NCBI RefSeq assembly: GCF_026151205.1
Contig: NC_087083.1
Span: 7,296,460 to 7,356,459, forward strand
Direction of reading: 5' to 3'
Length of the DNA stretch: 60,000 nt
Source of the DNA: Bolinopsis microptera
Lineage: Eukaryota > Ctenophora > Tentaculata > Lobata > Bolinopsidae
Below the pieces are notes generated by a model that searched no databases, was not told the DNA's origin, and saw only the letters and a program-made list of their open reading frames with translations. Each line of letters starts with the position of its first letter. The first letter of the stretch is position 1. A program made the translations under genes and the position numbers. Of this stretch, positions 10,985-24,400 are shown piece after piece.

Positions 10985-11764
10985 CGATGACGATATAACA
11001 CGTGATATGATGATAATCTTACTATCTCGACTACTGATAACACCTGACCTTGTAATGTTACTTTTCATTTCATTGCAGTTATATTGCAGTTGAATACTAC
11101 TGCCGACTGACAGTAAAGTTTCTTTGTCAATAGATAGTTACGTTGATAATGAAACTAAGACTTCGTCTTTGTTGCTTTTTATTAAGAATGCTCCACTTAA
11201 TAACTTGCCAAGATGTTACATGAATGTTGTAGGTTATAGCATTATTGAATCTTAAAAGCAAAAGTCTAAACGGTCTTGTAATTGAGACTTAGTTACTGCA
11301 CTAAATAGTTAATTACCGTACATAATTTGCTATTGTAAATAATTGATTATTGACATTACAGTGAATTATCGCATGATCAGTGAAATTTGAAATTAAACAT
11401 TCTGTAAATTGTATTAACCCCTTTTTAATCTTATTCATATTGAAAACTAAATTGGCATATAACTTTAAATTTAAATGGACTGGAAGGACACGAGTGACGC
11501 GGTACCAACTCAGTGCAAGCTGAGGTGTATACTGTAACAGTCTACAACCATTCGATTCAGAGTGAGTCACAGTGAGTGTTAGCTTGCCAGACTAACAACC
11601 TCTGCTTCATACTTATCTGGTCCTTAGTAAGTGGCTAAAAATGGGTTCAGCCCTACAATGCATTGTAAGATCAGTGTATTACGGATTTGCATGAGTTTGA
11701 TTATGTTTCAATTATATGATCGGTAAAACTGAGAGTGAGAGCCATAATAGAATATAAAAATCAT

Positions 11765-11995
11765 ACCGCCCGCCTGTGGACTTCCCTGTCTCTCCATTCT
11801 AAACCGATGGGGTTGCACCAGGGGCGGTTGTAACAGAGCTTCAAGGCTCCAGGAGTCTGTTGCCGATATCTATGACCAATAACAATATGGAATTTTTATA
11901 ACTTGGGAGTCTCTCCCTCCAGCAGCAGGAGTTGGAGATGTAGGGACGCGTTGTGAAAGCCGCCGTTCAGGCAGGCCTACAGTCGACGCCGACCA
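11765..11995. other. GC-rich unexplained islet
   Basis: About 230 bp of balanced base composition in AT-rich surroundings, including gatggggttgcaccaggggc, aacagagcttcaaggctcc and ctccctccagcagcaggag. Neither strand gives a long frame or a tRNA/snRNA pattern I recognise. It may be a fragment of a transposable element or a non-coding RNA. Confidence 0.3.
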
Positions 11996-12610
11996 ATAAG
12001 AAGACAAAAAAGAAATACTTACAATAGGCTATAAAAGTGGGGAGTTGAAGCAATTTTGTTAACACGTGATAGTGATAAATCGGCCGATGCTGCAAGCGAG
12101 ACGAATTGAGATGGTATCCTGGTATCAAAGTTTAGTTGCCACGGTGAGGGTTATTTTTAAATTGAATCCTGATGTAATTTGGGACAAAGTTGCGGAATAT
12201 TTATGCAGTGAATAATAGGATAATGTGCAGTCTAGATTTAATTTACTATGTAAAATGTACTATTAATAGGATGAACCAATAAAAGTTAAACAATGTTTAC
12301 AGCGACCAGATACATCAATTCACACCCGCCAAACTATTTAATTTTAAGTCCTCCAACACAAAGTAAACCACACAATAGACTAGGAATTTGAGGAATGTAG
12401 AGCAGTGTACACAGTGTGATCATTATAGACCTAACCATATCGTAACTATTCAATGTAGGTATGTTAATTCAATGTTATTGCTCTTAAGTTAGCTTTCTGG
12501 AGGTAGGTTTAATGTTTATTGAAATTCAGCACGCTGGCTTTATCACTGGTATGTGCAAAATCACTCATTGGAAGTGATGTGGAATGACTGAATGATTGTT
12601 TTTATATATA

Positions 12611-12630
12611 CTACTACTACTACTACTACT
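12611..12630. repeat. (CTA)n microsatellite
   Basis: Seven consecutive ACT/CTA triplets in AT-rich intergenic DNA. Confidence 0.9.
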
Positions 12631-15318
12631 AGCTATATATCTAAACTTTGTGCCTCTAAATTTAGCAACACTTGTGAGATGGGAAGCTTGCAAGTGCCAA
12701 CTATAATAAACCCATACTAAAGTAGCTATTTGGTAACTAATCAGTAACTATTCACTGGTGACTGCTCGTTTTTAATTCTGAGTGATGGACGGCTGACGAT
12801 GGTTTAAAATTGATTTTGATGGTACCATTATTATTATCAATATTCTTTCAGACCAACCCGGGGAAACGTAGATTAAGAAGAAAATGTCTTTTCTCACCTC
12901 ACATCTCACGGCTCACATTTCATCTTAAACGCGAACTGTCCCACCAAAATTAATTCTACCTCAAATACCATGGATTTATGTGATTGTTTTTAGCTGTATT
13001 GTGGATATCATTATCATGTTTGACAACGTGCCCAAATTTAATCTGAAATTATAATTTTATTGGATTTAACTTACTTTTCCAGGTGTACTACTGGTCCCGT
13101 CCAAATGGGGTATTCGAAATGTGGTCGAAACTCATTTCTACCACATTTTTTACTGATAAGCACATATCTAGGTAACATAAACTGGTTTGCTCTTAATTTA
13201 TTTTTAGCTGCACATATTCAGTCGAGAAAATTAGAACTCAGGTTTTAGAACATTTTGACGACCCCATTTAGACGAGCCCGGTGGCATACCTGCTATTTGT
13301 ATACAAGATTTTATCTTCAACTTATTGCATTAATTGTATTTTACATGATATCATTTTATTTGTCACTTCACCACTTACTTCAACTTCATGTACATTTTTA
13401 TGAATGAAGCAACAATCATTAAAATTTGTATCGTCTATGGAAAAGAATAACAAAAAAGTAAGCTCACTCAATTATTGCATACACAATTGAGGACCTTAAA
13501 ATATTCGTGACATAATTACAACTTACAAGTCGATAAATATTGGTCCTTATGCTCCTAAATGTAAATAATATGGGGGAAAGTTTACTCATTTGGTGAACAT
13601 TTTGGTAGTCACATTGTCGTGTAAATTCGGTACTTGAATTTTGCTGCGGGCCGGGCATTGTTTGAAGAATGGCGTACTGATTGTCCCAATTATCGTCTCA
13701 CATTTTCTTGGACTTTATAAAACGTAACGCGCGAAACAAAAGTACGTGTTAACTTTTTTGAGATACGCATTCACTAAAACAGAAATTGCACGCGCGCGTT
13801 GCATTGACCCAGATAACGAAATGCGCGCTTGTCACGTAAGGGCCCGTTTACATATAACGTATAATACGTTAAATCACTGAGGGGTTTCACTGCCAATAAA
13901 AATCTTCCAATTTTCATATACAGTGTATACTGTATATCTCATCGTGTAAGAATCTCAACAGTTCCAATACATACATAATACGTTAGGCATCGTTTGCATG
14001 TTCAATGTTATTATTATGTAAACTAGATTTTGGCCATTTTCAATTTTATACCCTCTCCGTATTAGCCACTTTAAACGCAGCAGTTGTTTAGAAATTACAC
14101 CTGCACACTTTCCCAAACCTCTACAGCTCGACCCAGTCTGGTCCACGTAACATTCAAACGATCCTTTATATATTATCAATTATGAATGCAGTTACATCTT
14201 TGAATCGCGTGTACACACGTTGCAACCCCTCCGGCCATAAGAGGTATACAACGTGTAGCAACTTCATATCTAATTTCTAAACAGAAACTTGCATTGATAG
14301 ACTTGAGATTATTTCCAATTTCATGGTACGATTGTCATTTTCTAGAAATTCACAAAAAATTAAAATTAAACACGGAGATTAATTACGGTAAAATAACAAT
14401 TTCATAATATATAAAGTATCAAAATACAACATCTCACAATCATATCGGTGTTTGTAACTGTAACAATTGTAATCGTATTTGTGCTGATGATTGTACATCT
14501 TGAAAAGAATCTCATTTTAGTGGTACAAAACCTAAAATTCTGGAACTAAATATTATGTTATTCAAATTACATAAAACAGCATAACGTCTGGAATTTAAGC
14601 TTCAAAAGGTTAAATTTGGATACTTTTGACAGTTCCGTACCTGGTACCTAATTTTAGAGATAGGCAACATACTTTTGGATAATGTTGCGATTTTACGCGC
14701 GTCAAATTGAATTTAAAGTTTTCTTGCACGGCGTATGAAGAACTCAATTCACATAAAATGTTGTAATTTATGGCATCAGTTGAAGCTGGCCATTGATTTG
14801 CCAGTGCTTTTTGGAAGCTGAGCTACTCTGTTTGCTGTTTTGACACGTGACAGAGATTAACCAATCAAATGCGTGGGAAGCTGACGCCTGACGTGTCAAA
14901 ACAACAAAAAAGTGGCACAACTTTAAAAACTCAAGGGCAAGTCAGGGGCCTTCTTCTGACAAAACTATAGCCGTACTGTGTTTTCTGAACAGGGCTAACG
15001 GCATTTAAATACTTGAAATCCCAAAACAAATCAACAAAATACATTTAACTGGTCTCAGGCTTTTATGAGGTCCGAGGTAACAAAAACTTAACTGTAAAAT
15101 AACCTGTTTGAGAAATAAATATAGATGAACATTATTATAAACAAGTATAGCTGATATTATTTTCCTGATCAGTAACGGGCGAACAATGAACTTCTGCACT
15201 AACAGTACATTCATCTAATACAAAACAATAAGTCCAGTTTTCAATACAACTTAAAAAACGTAAAATATTTATGTCCAGTCCAACGTCAATTATAAACAAA
15301 ATTATCAACCGAATTGTC

Positions 15319-15409
15319 TTATGAAATATATTTCGCTTCACCTCCGGTATCAATATCACCATTATCTGGAATTAGTTCGGTGGAGGTGGAGGGGGACGCG
15401 GAGTCCCTC
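15319..15409 (-). CDS. MTSS1: MTSS exon 17: C-terminus and stop
   Basis: The acceptor tatgcag precedes 15409. It encodes RDSASPSTSTELIPDNGDID and a short acidic end, with TAA at 15319-15321. Residues 794-823. Confidence 0.75.
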
Positions 15410-18400
15410 CTGCATAACTACGATTCTATTTACCCTCGTCAGAGTATTATAAAATAATAACAGCCACATTTCAAGAGAAGAGATCAGGACTGTGTGTTGA
15501 GAAGATTCTAGAAGTATCTGCATACTGCGAGGCTACTTATTGAGGTTTAGATGCTGCATCTCGTTGCTGTACGACATAATTTCCCCCTTCTTCACATCTT
15601 TTCGTTTTATCGTGCTGAAAGGGCCGGTTTAAAGTTCACAAGAAAAGTATTATTTACTCTAAATTTAGTCTTTTACATGGTTTGAATCGTGTAGATTCAA
15701 TTGGCTCAAGTCGTCTAACTCTAGAACCCTAGGCCTAGTGGAGCTCAATCTCATGGTGTTTATTGAAAAATGAACTTTTAACAGGAGTGAGAGTATTGAC
15801 AAGTACCTGGTATCGCCTGGTTTCATGCCACCCACTCTCAACTGACTGGGTCTCAAAGTACCACCTCTTGTTATCTGGTTACACAGGTTGGAGATCTCTG
15901 GTAAGGTTTTATCATTAGTATAACACGGGTGTAATGAATATTAGGATAATCAGTCACTAGTCAGGATAAGAGTCGAATTTAGGATTATCGTTGCAACAGT
16001 TGAACAAATTTGCAGGATACTACTAGTTAAGAATTGTTGATCCGCGTTGTACCTAGATTACAGAGGAAAAAAATGTGTACCTTGTCCGACTTTTGGCGGA
16101 GGAGGCGGAGGAGGAGGCATAGTGGGATCAACGGCGGATAGAGATTGTGGTGGGGCGGCGTTACGTTCCAGCGAGGTGTTGCTGAGAAATGTGCACGTGT
16201 TACAAAGTAGAAGGAACAAGGAGCCCACAATTCAGTTAAATCGCAAATAAATTTGGGAATGTGAAAGTTGGAGCTAAGTAAAACTGAAAGTAAACCTGCG
16301 ATGTAAAGAGTTGGAGCTGCCGTAGTTGAGCGATGTTAGGGAATATGTCCTTTTGTTCGGACGAGCTGAAATAGAAATGTTAGTTAAGTCTCCCTTGCTC
16401 GTTTAGTGGAAGCCAGGTAGTCAAGAGGATCACAATTTATCAGTGTAATCTCTAGATCACGTTATCACAAAATTTGTCCCATTTAAGGAAATCAGTTATA
16501 CTGCTAATCAGTTACACTGCTAATCAGTTACACTGCTAATGTAAAATACCTGTCATTGTAGCGTAGTGCGGGGGTTGAGATTTCAGAGACAGTCGACTAC
16601 TTGATCGATGTTGCTGAACCGCATAGTGCGGTGCATTAGGGTCTGCCGCGATGCGATTGTCTTGTACCGCGTAGCCATGGATACGCTGTGTCCCATTCGT
16701 GCCTTGGATATCGGATCTTGACGCTGCCAAGGTAGTCAGATGAGCAAAGATATTATTCTTTTAAAACAAATGCAATCGGCAATACAAATTAGAAAAGTCT
16801 CAACTAGAAAAGTTCGATAAATTTGGTACCAAAAGATGTCTAAAAATGCGAATAAAATAATTCCACCGTGTAGCAATTTTCGCTAAAAATGCTGCACGGC
16901 GCTTGTTTAGTTTGCCGCACATGCTTTTTTTGCGCAAATTTTTAGTTTTTGGCCTATAACTTTCACCGTTTCAGTTAATATGAAATAATTGTTATGTAAT
17001 CAGCTTATCGACACGAAACTTTTAGTACTAATATCAAAAGATTTAAAGGAACATTATTTTCAAATTTAAAAAACCTGATCACAAAGCCCTTTTTTTTGAA
17101 AAATTTGGTCCTTCAAATATTATAATTTTCTTACCAAAAGTTGCGTCTGACTAAGCTTATTACGATCCTGTAAAAATTGTTTCAAAATATTCGATATTCT
17201 AGGAGTTGTAGGCATTTTAAGCAAGCAATTACCTATTTTTCGTACTTTTTACACTCTTTCAATGCACAGGAGCCAGGAGGCCCACATACAGCTCGACGTT
17301 ATCGTGCTACACGGTGAATTTGCATTATTCACACTTACAGGCAACTTTTGGTACCAAATTTATCAAAATCAGAGACAAATATTCTGCGCCAACTCATGGC
17401 GCTTATTACATAGACTACATAACAGAGCCCTTGCGCTTGCAGTAGCGCGCGCCCGCCGTCACGTAGTACGCGAATACCCATGGTTAGGTCAATAATATAC
17501 AGATCAAAAACTCACCATATCCGTTAGATTTAGGCTGTGCGAACTGTTGGGCAGGGTAATTGACAGCTCCATTACTATTGTGATAATTCCCGTTATAGTT
17601 GTTATCAGTGTTGCTATGGTTACTGCACACGCTGGTCGGACGAGGCGTACCGTAGTGGGATCCGTTAGACATACTGAGGTAAGAGAGGTAAGTTTTACAT
17701 GTCAGACATTTTTAAACTGAGTAAATTCGGTTAAGTGAAAAAGAAAGTTAATAGGGTAAGGCACATAATTTTGTCAGGGTACCTAATTTTGTCATTTTGC
17801 TCTGAAAAACTGCCTCGGCTCGGAATTTCAGCTTGAAAGAAAAGGATTGTGTATAAAAAGAAAGCTTAGACTTTGCTGAAACTGCTCGTACAAAGTTTAA
17901 GTTTCTAGCTCTTTTGCATCTGTGTCAAAAATGAAGGCGAAACTGTTAACCCGAAAAATAAATAAGATCCTTAAGGTTTTCTTAAGGAATTTTCAAAATT
18001 TTGATTAATTGCTATTTCAAAAGTAATTGAGCTAGCTTCATGCCATTGCATATTTCAAATATCTTCTACATCAGAAGTATACGTACAAATTTTCAAGTCT
18101 CTAGCGCAATTATTGTTCAAGTTACAGAGGGTGACAAAATTAGGTTCGATTTTGCCAGAAGTACCTAATTTTGTCAAAAAAATCGACCTTTCTCAAATTT
18201 CTTGTAAATCACAGATTGTGTTGAAAATGGCCTTATACAACTATTCTGAAGTTTTTTTGCCCATAGGATATGTATAAGGCACTTAAATAATAGCATAACA
18301 CTTATAATAGCATATTTTCGCCGAGAAATATTAGGTGGATAATCTGATTTTTTCAATCTAAAATGACTAAAAAAATATTTGATGAAATTACTAAGCAAGT

Positions 18401-21400
18401 GATCTATCTACAGACATGAAAATTTCAACATAGGCCTAGAACCAATCGTTTTTCAAGATGCCAGTGGTTTCAGGGGCATTTGGGGCTATTTTCTAAGATT
18501 AGATACCCAAAAAGTGTCATCTTTTCATCAAGCTACAAAACTATGAAAACATCATATCTTTGGGATTTTTGAGGTCAATGTTGGTAAAAAAGCGCTCGAA
18601 TGATGCATCCAGGTAGTCTAAAATACCGAGAAACGGTTACTTTTTGCACAATCTTCAAGTGACAAAATTAGGTTCGGGGTGACAAAATTAAGTAAAGTCA
18701 CCTAATTTTGTCATTTTTTCAAAATAATTTTTTTTAACATCTTCAACCCCAGCAATTTCGATCATTTTTGTGTTAGAACTTGCCTAGACTGTCTACTATA
18801 ACATGGTGGAGGTTTCATCTAAATCGGAATTTCAGACGAGGTTAAAACCCATGGTTTATATCAGGCAGTCGGAAAATTGCCAAAAAATGACAAAATTATG
18901 TGCTTTACCCTAAGTGAAAGTGATCTGGAGAGTATGTATTTACCTGCTGTGACGAGAAGAGTGTATTTCCTGGCTTCCTCTCAGATCTGTTGTGGAACCC
19001 CGGTTCTGGGACATTACACTGCGTCTTCTCTCCAGATACGCTGTCACCGTGTTACCTTTCAAATCCTGTGTGTGTAGAATATAGAGGTGAGTAAAAGAGA
19101 AAATGTACAGCATAAGTAGAGCTTAATATATTATATCAATACCGTTCACGAGGTCCTAACCTAGATGACAAAAAAACAAAATATATCCTTGGGTTTGAAA
19201 ACCAAACGTACACTGCCACGTCTACAACTAAGACTGCTCGATCTGGTAGGAGGAAGTGAAGGGTGCTCGGGAGGAGTAGGAGTAGTAGGACCTGCACGTG
19301 GGGTAGGAGGGGTGGGAGTGGCGCGCACAGGTGGTGGAGGCACATCGTACAAACTCTCCTGCTCGTGGATATTCTCGTAGAGCGGCTCGTGTGAGGGATC
19401 CTCCTCCGGATCCGGGGGAGGAGGTGCTGGAATACCTGATAGGAATGCTGGTAATCTTCAGTTTAACGGACGGAATTACTTAAATTTGGCCAACAAAGAT
19501 GAGATGTTAGAAAACTTGTTTGAAAGTAGACGGCCTTTAACAATTGGTAGCCGAACAAGAGGAATGGTAAATAAAATATAGGAAATGTATCTGGTTAACA
19601 AGTTACCGAAGTAAGGATTAGGCTTTTTCATGGGCTCAGCTGGACCCTTATCCTGCTCAATCATCTCCCCTAAATTCTCATAAGTCTCCATGGAGTCAGC
19701 TACCGAAACATCTGATGACGTCAGATACTGTGATGACGTCACAGGAAGGGAGGAGGCTCCGTATTGTACCACGTGTTGTGTAGAGGGTAAGTGCTGTGAG
19801 GGGATTGTGTGGACGGAGTTGTGTCGAGGAGTAGGGACGGGGGAGAGGGAGGAGTATTCTCCACTACCTCTCTTTCTGTGACCTAAATCTGGAAAATGAG
19901 ATTTATTAGTATTTAGTAACTTTGAGACTGATAGTAAAATACTGGTAGTGCTTTTAAAAATTGTCATTCAGTTTGACAATTGACGATATTTAGTGTTTTG
20001 TTAAAACCGAGTTTCTGTCTAATTTGAAATCTGACCTTGCGTTTTTAAGTTATCGTGCGCCAAATATTGAGGTTATATGTAATTACATGTAAAACTTTAA
20101 CTTAAACTGTAAAAAGTTAAAACGTCCTAAGTTGAGAAGACTGGCCACACCCAGAAGCTGAAACTTGGCACATGTGTTCCTTGGGTTGTTGCGCAAAAAA
20201 CTTATGTTTTAGAATTTTGATTGAAATATGAGGTTAACAAAATGGCAAAATGTGATTTTTGAGATTTTTTCAATTTGTTAACCTCATATTTCAAGAACAA
20301 AGACAAAAATCAAAATTCTAAAACATAAGTTTTTTGCGCAACAACCCAAAGAAAACGACCCAAAGAACACCTGTGCCAAGTGTCAGCTTCTGGGTGTGGC
20401 CAGTCTTTTCAACTTAGGACGTTTTAACTTTTTACAGTTTAAGTTAAAGTTTTACATGTAATTACATGTAAACCTCAATATTTGGCGCGCGATATCTTAA
20501 AAATGCAAGGTCAGATTTCGGTCCGGTTTTTTCTTCTTGTTCGTCTCCAGCAGCTCTGATCAAATATGTAAAAACGGGAAAATCGACTTTTACCCCCCCC
20601 CCCCCCCCCCTCTGGCCTTAAGTGTGAAGAAAATCCCACAGACCAGCTATAAACTGACATGTTAGTTGTTACCATGGTTACCGTAAACTGACGGAGATAA
20701 CTCACCTCCATTAAGTCTGGGAGCACTATCAGCAGCTTGACTCTGCTCCACGAATCTAGTTATATCAGCCACCACACCCCGCGTACCAGGACTCACCACA
20801 CTCTCCGCCCTGGGGCACACCACACTCGGGCTGCTGCCGTACCCAGAGCTTATTTGGTCGGAGCCGGGGTAACTCCGGGCTAAGTTGTCAAAACTACTAA
20901 ACTTGTTGTTGTTGTTGTACTTGCTGGATTCAGTCTCTTTTGGGGTATCTGAAAGATTGTCCAACGTTACTCTTTCTGTAGGCAAAACATTAACTTGTAT
21001 ACATATTAATAATTGATAAACCTATCAGTGCCTAATGTCATAAATACTAATTTAAACAATATTTCTAGTTGAAAATGATAAAATATTTATTCACATCTCG
21101 TTGCAAACCTTTGCAAACCAAACACACGACAAGTAAAACTTACTGGGAAGAGTTCCAAAGCTGCCGCCAGAGCTGACACCGCTAGTGGAGCTGCTGTTGG
21201 TTGAGATAAAGCTACTTCTAGGGGACACCACTCCGTTTATCTGTACTCCTTGCGTATCTTGGCCCTGATAATAGTGATAAATTGTATATCGCAAGGAAAG
21301 AATGTTCATTACTGAAGAGTATTTACTATTTATTGAATTTATGATGGCCCGGTTCTTTCCTAAACACGATGCAGAATATGATGGAACGTGTCCGTACCTC

Positions 21401-24400
21401 GAAAGCTGTGTCAGCACTGATAAGTCTGATCTTATGAATTGAACTTTCTGCATCAGCCGGTAGTTGGGTTGGAAGTGATGCACTTTGTATTGCTAGTGAG
21501 AGCACGTCCCGTAAATGTGTCCCTTCATCCATGAGCTCACACTCCGTCTCCTAGGAGAAGTGAAATTAAAACAAAAGCAAACTTGAGCATCACAATACGT
21601 CACACCTAAAACAAATAAGCATGATTTCATGCGACGTTGTGTTTTTTACGTGACAGCTGTGCTTTTGTCAAGTTACAGGCGACCCGGAAAACCATGCTTG
21701 AAACAAACAGATAAAGGACTCCTTATATGGGCATCACGTGATAAAACACTTACCCATGCTAGACTCATCATGTTTACAAAATTGCAGAAATGAGAGCGCT
21801 CTTGGATAAGTGCGCCGCGCAGTGCATGTTGCTCGAACTGTTGTAGCGAATAGAGGAGTGTCTCCTTACTACGCTCTGCGTCACATAACTGACCCTGCTT
21901 CTTCGTCTTGCCTGAGAAGAAAGCTGAACTTTTCTTTAGATGCGAGGTCAATACGGCTCTTAATAATGGTTCTGTAGATTTTGGGGTTTAAGACATAGTG
22001 GGCTTAGGTAACAGGGAAGTTGGAGATAAGAATGGACCAAATATTGAACTTACTTTTAAACGATCTTTCCCAACTATCCGTCCCCAAAATGCAGGGTTGA
22101 TTGATGTGTTTAGACAAGACGTTACGATCAACTGAACACAGGTTTAACAAACCTTTCTTGACGACCTTCTTTTTCAGCCTCTCCGTCTCGGAAACTGACT
22201 TTTTAACTTCCTCCACTCTACGTTTGGACTCCTTGTAATGTTTAGAGTCCAGATAGTCTAGCGTCTCCTTCCACTCTTTCAGCTTGTCTTTCATCGGCAT
22301 GTTATACCCGTCATTGAATAGCCTGTTGGTTTGCATGTTAAGCTTACGTGCAGTGCTAACATTTACAGCAAGTTGGTATGTGCTTAGCACGTTTTACGAA
22401 TATCAACGAATAATAAATTACAGTGGAAATAGTGGCAAGCAGTAAATAGTGCCCGAAACTATTTATATGATGGGTCATGGTGCTGTACTAATGGTTTTCT
22501 TAGATATTTTAATATTGAAAGGACTAGGGGGTATAACGGTTGAGATCATCATCACAAAATGAAAGATTCTTTGAACTGAGTATCACTCGTTAGAACAAAA
22601 CAATGATGATCTCAACTTTGACAACCTCATTAATCATAAAAATATACTATTTATTTCTAAAAATGTTGCGATTTACTGAGGCAGAATAACCAATGACGTA
22701 AAACTTACTTGCAGAGGTTTTGTATCTTTGTCTCCATATTGCGCTGCTTCACATACATCTTTGTGAGTGTAGGGGCAAGATCTTTAGCACCACCTGAAAT
22801 AAGGCTGAGGTTAGAAATATAAGAACTAAACAGTATGTAAGATCGGACCTCCCCTTGCAGTCTGCTCTATCGTACCTACTAATGTCGACAAAACCGAAGT
22901 CAAGCAACTATAATTTCACTGGTACAGTGGGATCTGACTTTTATAGGTGGTTGTCGATTAAATCTTATTTTCTACGTAGTGGATAATGGTACCATATAAG
23001 GTGATCCACCAAAATACCATTTTTAACACAGGTCATAGTGGATGGATTCAATTTTTGTGGGTTCCTCTCATACAACTGTTTATTTCCGTTGATGATGGTC
23101 AAATTTTGTATTCACAGCTGCAGTCCACAGGCCAGCTGTATCAGTTTAAGTAAAGTCATGAATTGAATCATTGCCAGTGTCGCCCACGCAGTTATAAAAC
23201 CGCGTGCAATGGTGCGCGCACTACAGACGCGCGCATTTTGTTAGCTCAGCTAGTCGATAAAAAGTGGAACGCGCGTTACATTAGGTAACAAACTAATTTT
23301 CTGTGCTTTCATGTATTTTTTCCCACGATGGCGAAAAGGAGCGCGAGCTTGATATTGACTGCCTAGCATATTGATGTTTATTTTAACATGCAATGTTCTC
23401 GAGTCCATGATAAGTATATGAATTAATACACACATTATCTGTGGAGCCAATTTTCACCTTGCTCACTCTTCCACACGTATTAACTTGAACGCCATCAAAA
23501 TGACATAATATAATAATAATGGCTCACTTTTTTATTTTTCATGAGGTTTAATCTGATGCAAATTATTTCTAGCCCTTATTGGAAAACCGAGCAAAATTAC
23601 TCGACTTGAAGCTGTTTTTTTCTCACTACGTACAGAAGATAATCCAATTATCTCGGAAAGCTGGACCAGCAGTAGAAATTATCACATCGCTGTCTGTAAA
23701 TCAAATTTACACCAAAATACACAATTTGGTACTGTTGCACAGGTCGCGCTTTGCATTCTTATCAAGTGCTGGCTTTGTGGTCGCCAACTGTTAATGCTGC
23801 TCTGAAAATAATCTGACTGCACCTGCCTATAGTATTACACTAATAAAGTTGCTGGATTACTCAATAATGTAATAAAATAATGTAACGAAAACGTTTCCTC
23901 GGACTATATTCCTTGTATCATATAATATACAATAAAGTTCAACTTCTTTATATTTTATAACAATATTTCATGCTGCATATTGCATAATTCATTATCAGGA
24001 AATGTCACAACTGTAACAAAACCCCATGGTAGGAACCACAACTACAGATAAGGAATTATCATATAAATTACGTTCATATTAAATGCAGTAAACACACCGA
24101 ATAATAATAATGGTGATGTAATAAGTGATTCGAGTCAAGTTACAGGAAAAAACACAGGGCGAACTTTATCGTATTATAAAGGAGCAAGGGACTAACGTAA
24201 ATATTGAATACCATATTCACGGCTAAGTTAAACATCCTAATCACAACTAGGGGACGAAGGTAAATCCCATAATATTCATTCCTAAAGTGGCTAACTTAAA
24301 TATCATATTTATTACAAGGGGACGAATCTAATTAAAGGTAAATTTAATATTCACCACTAACGATTACTGGTAATATTCATTGTAATATTCATTGTTAAAT

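Larger units (their letters stand above)
10985..15318. other. Intergenic region between convergent CK1 and MTSS genes
   Basis: It holds the 3' flank of CK1 and, on the other strand, the 3' UTR side of MTSS. A GC-rich islet at 11765-11995 and a CTA microsatellite are listed separately. Short CpG-rich patches occur near 13740-13840. No other exon was recognised. Confidence 0.5.

Noticed and set aside
16027-16230. Alternative frame of MTSS exon 15 (Leu/Arg-rich)
   Set aside because: It would be required only if exon 14 were skipped. With exon 14 the phase gives the polyproline frame expected of the family.
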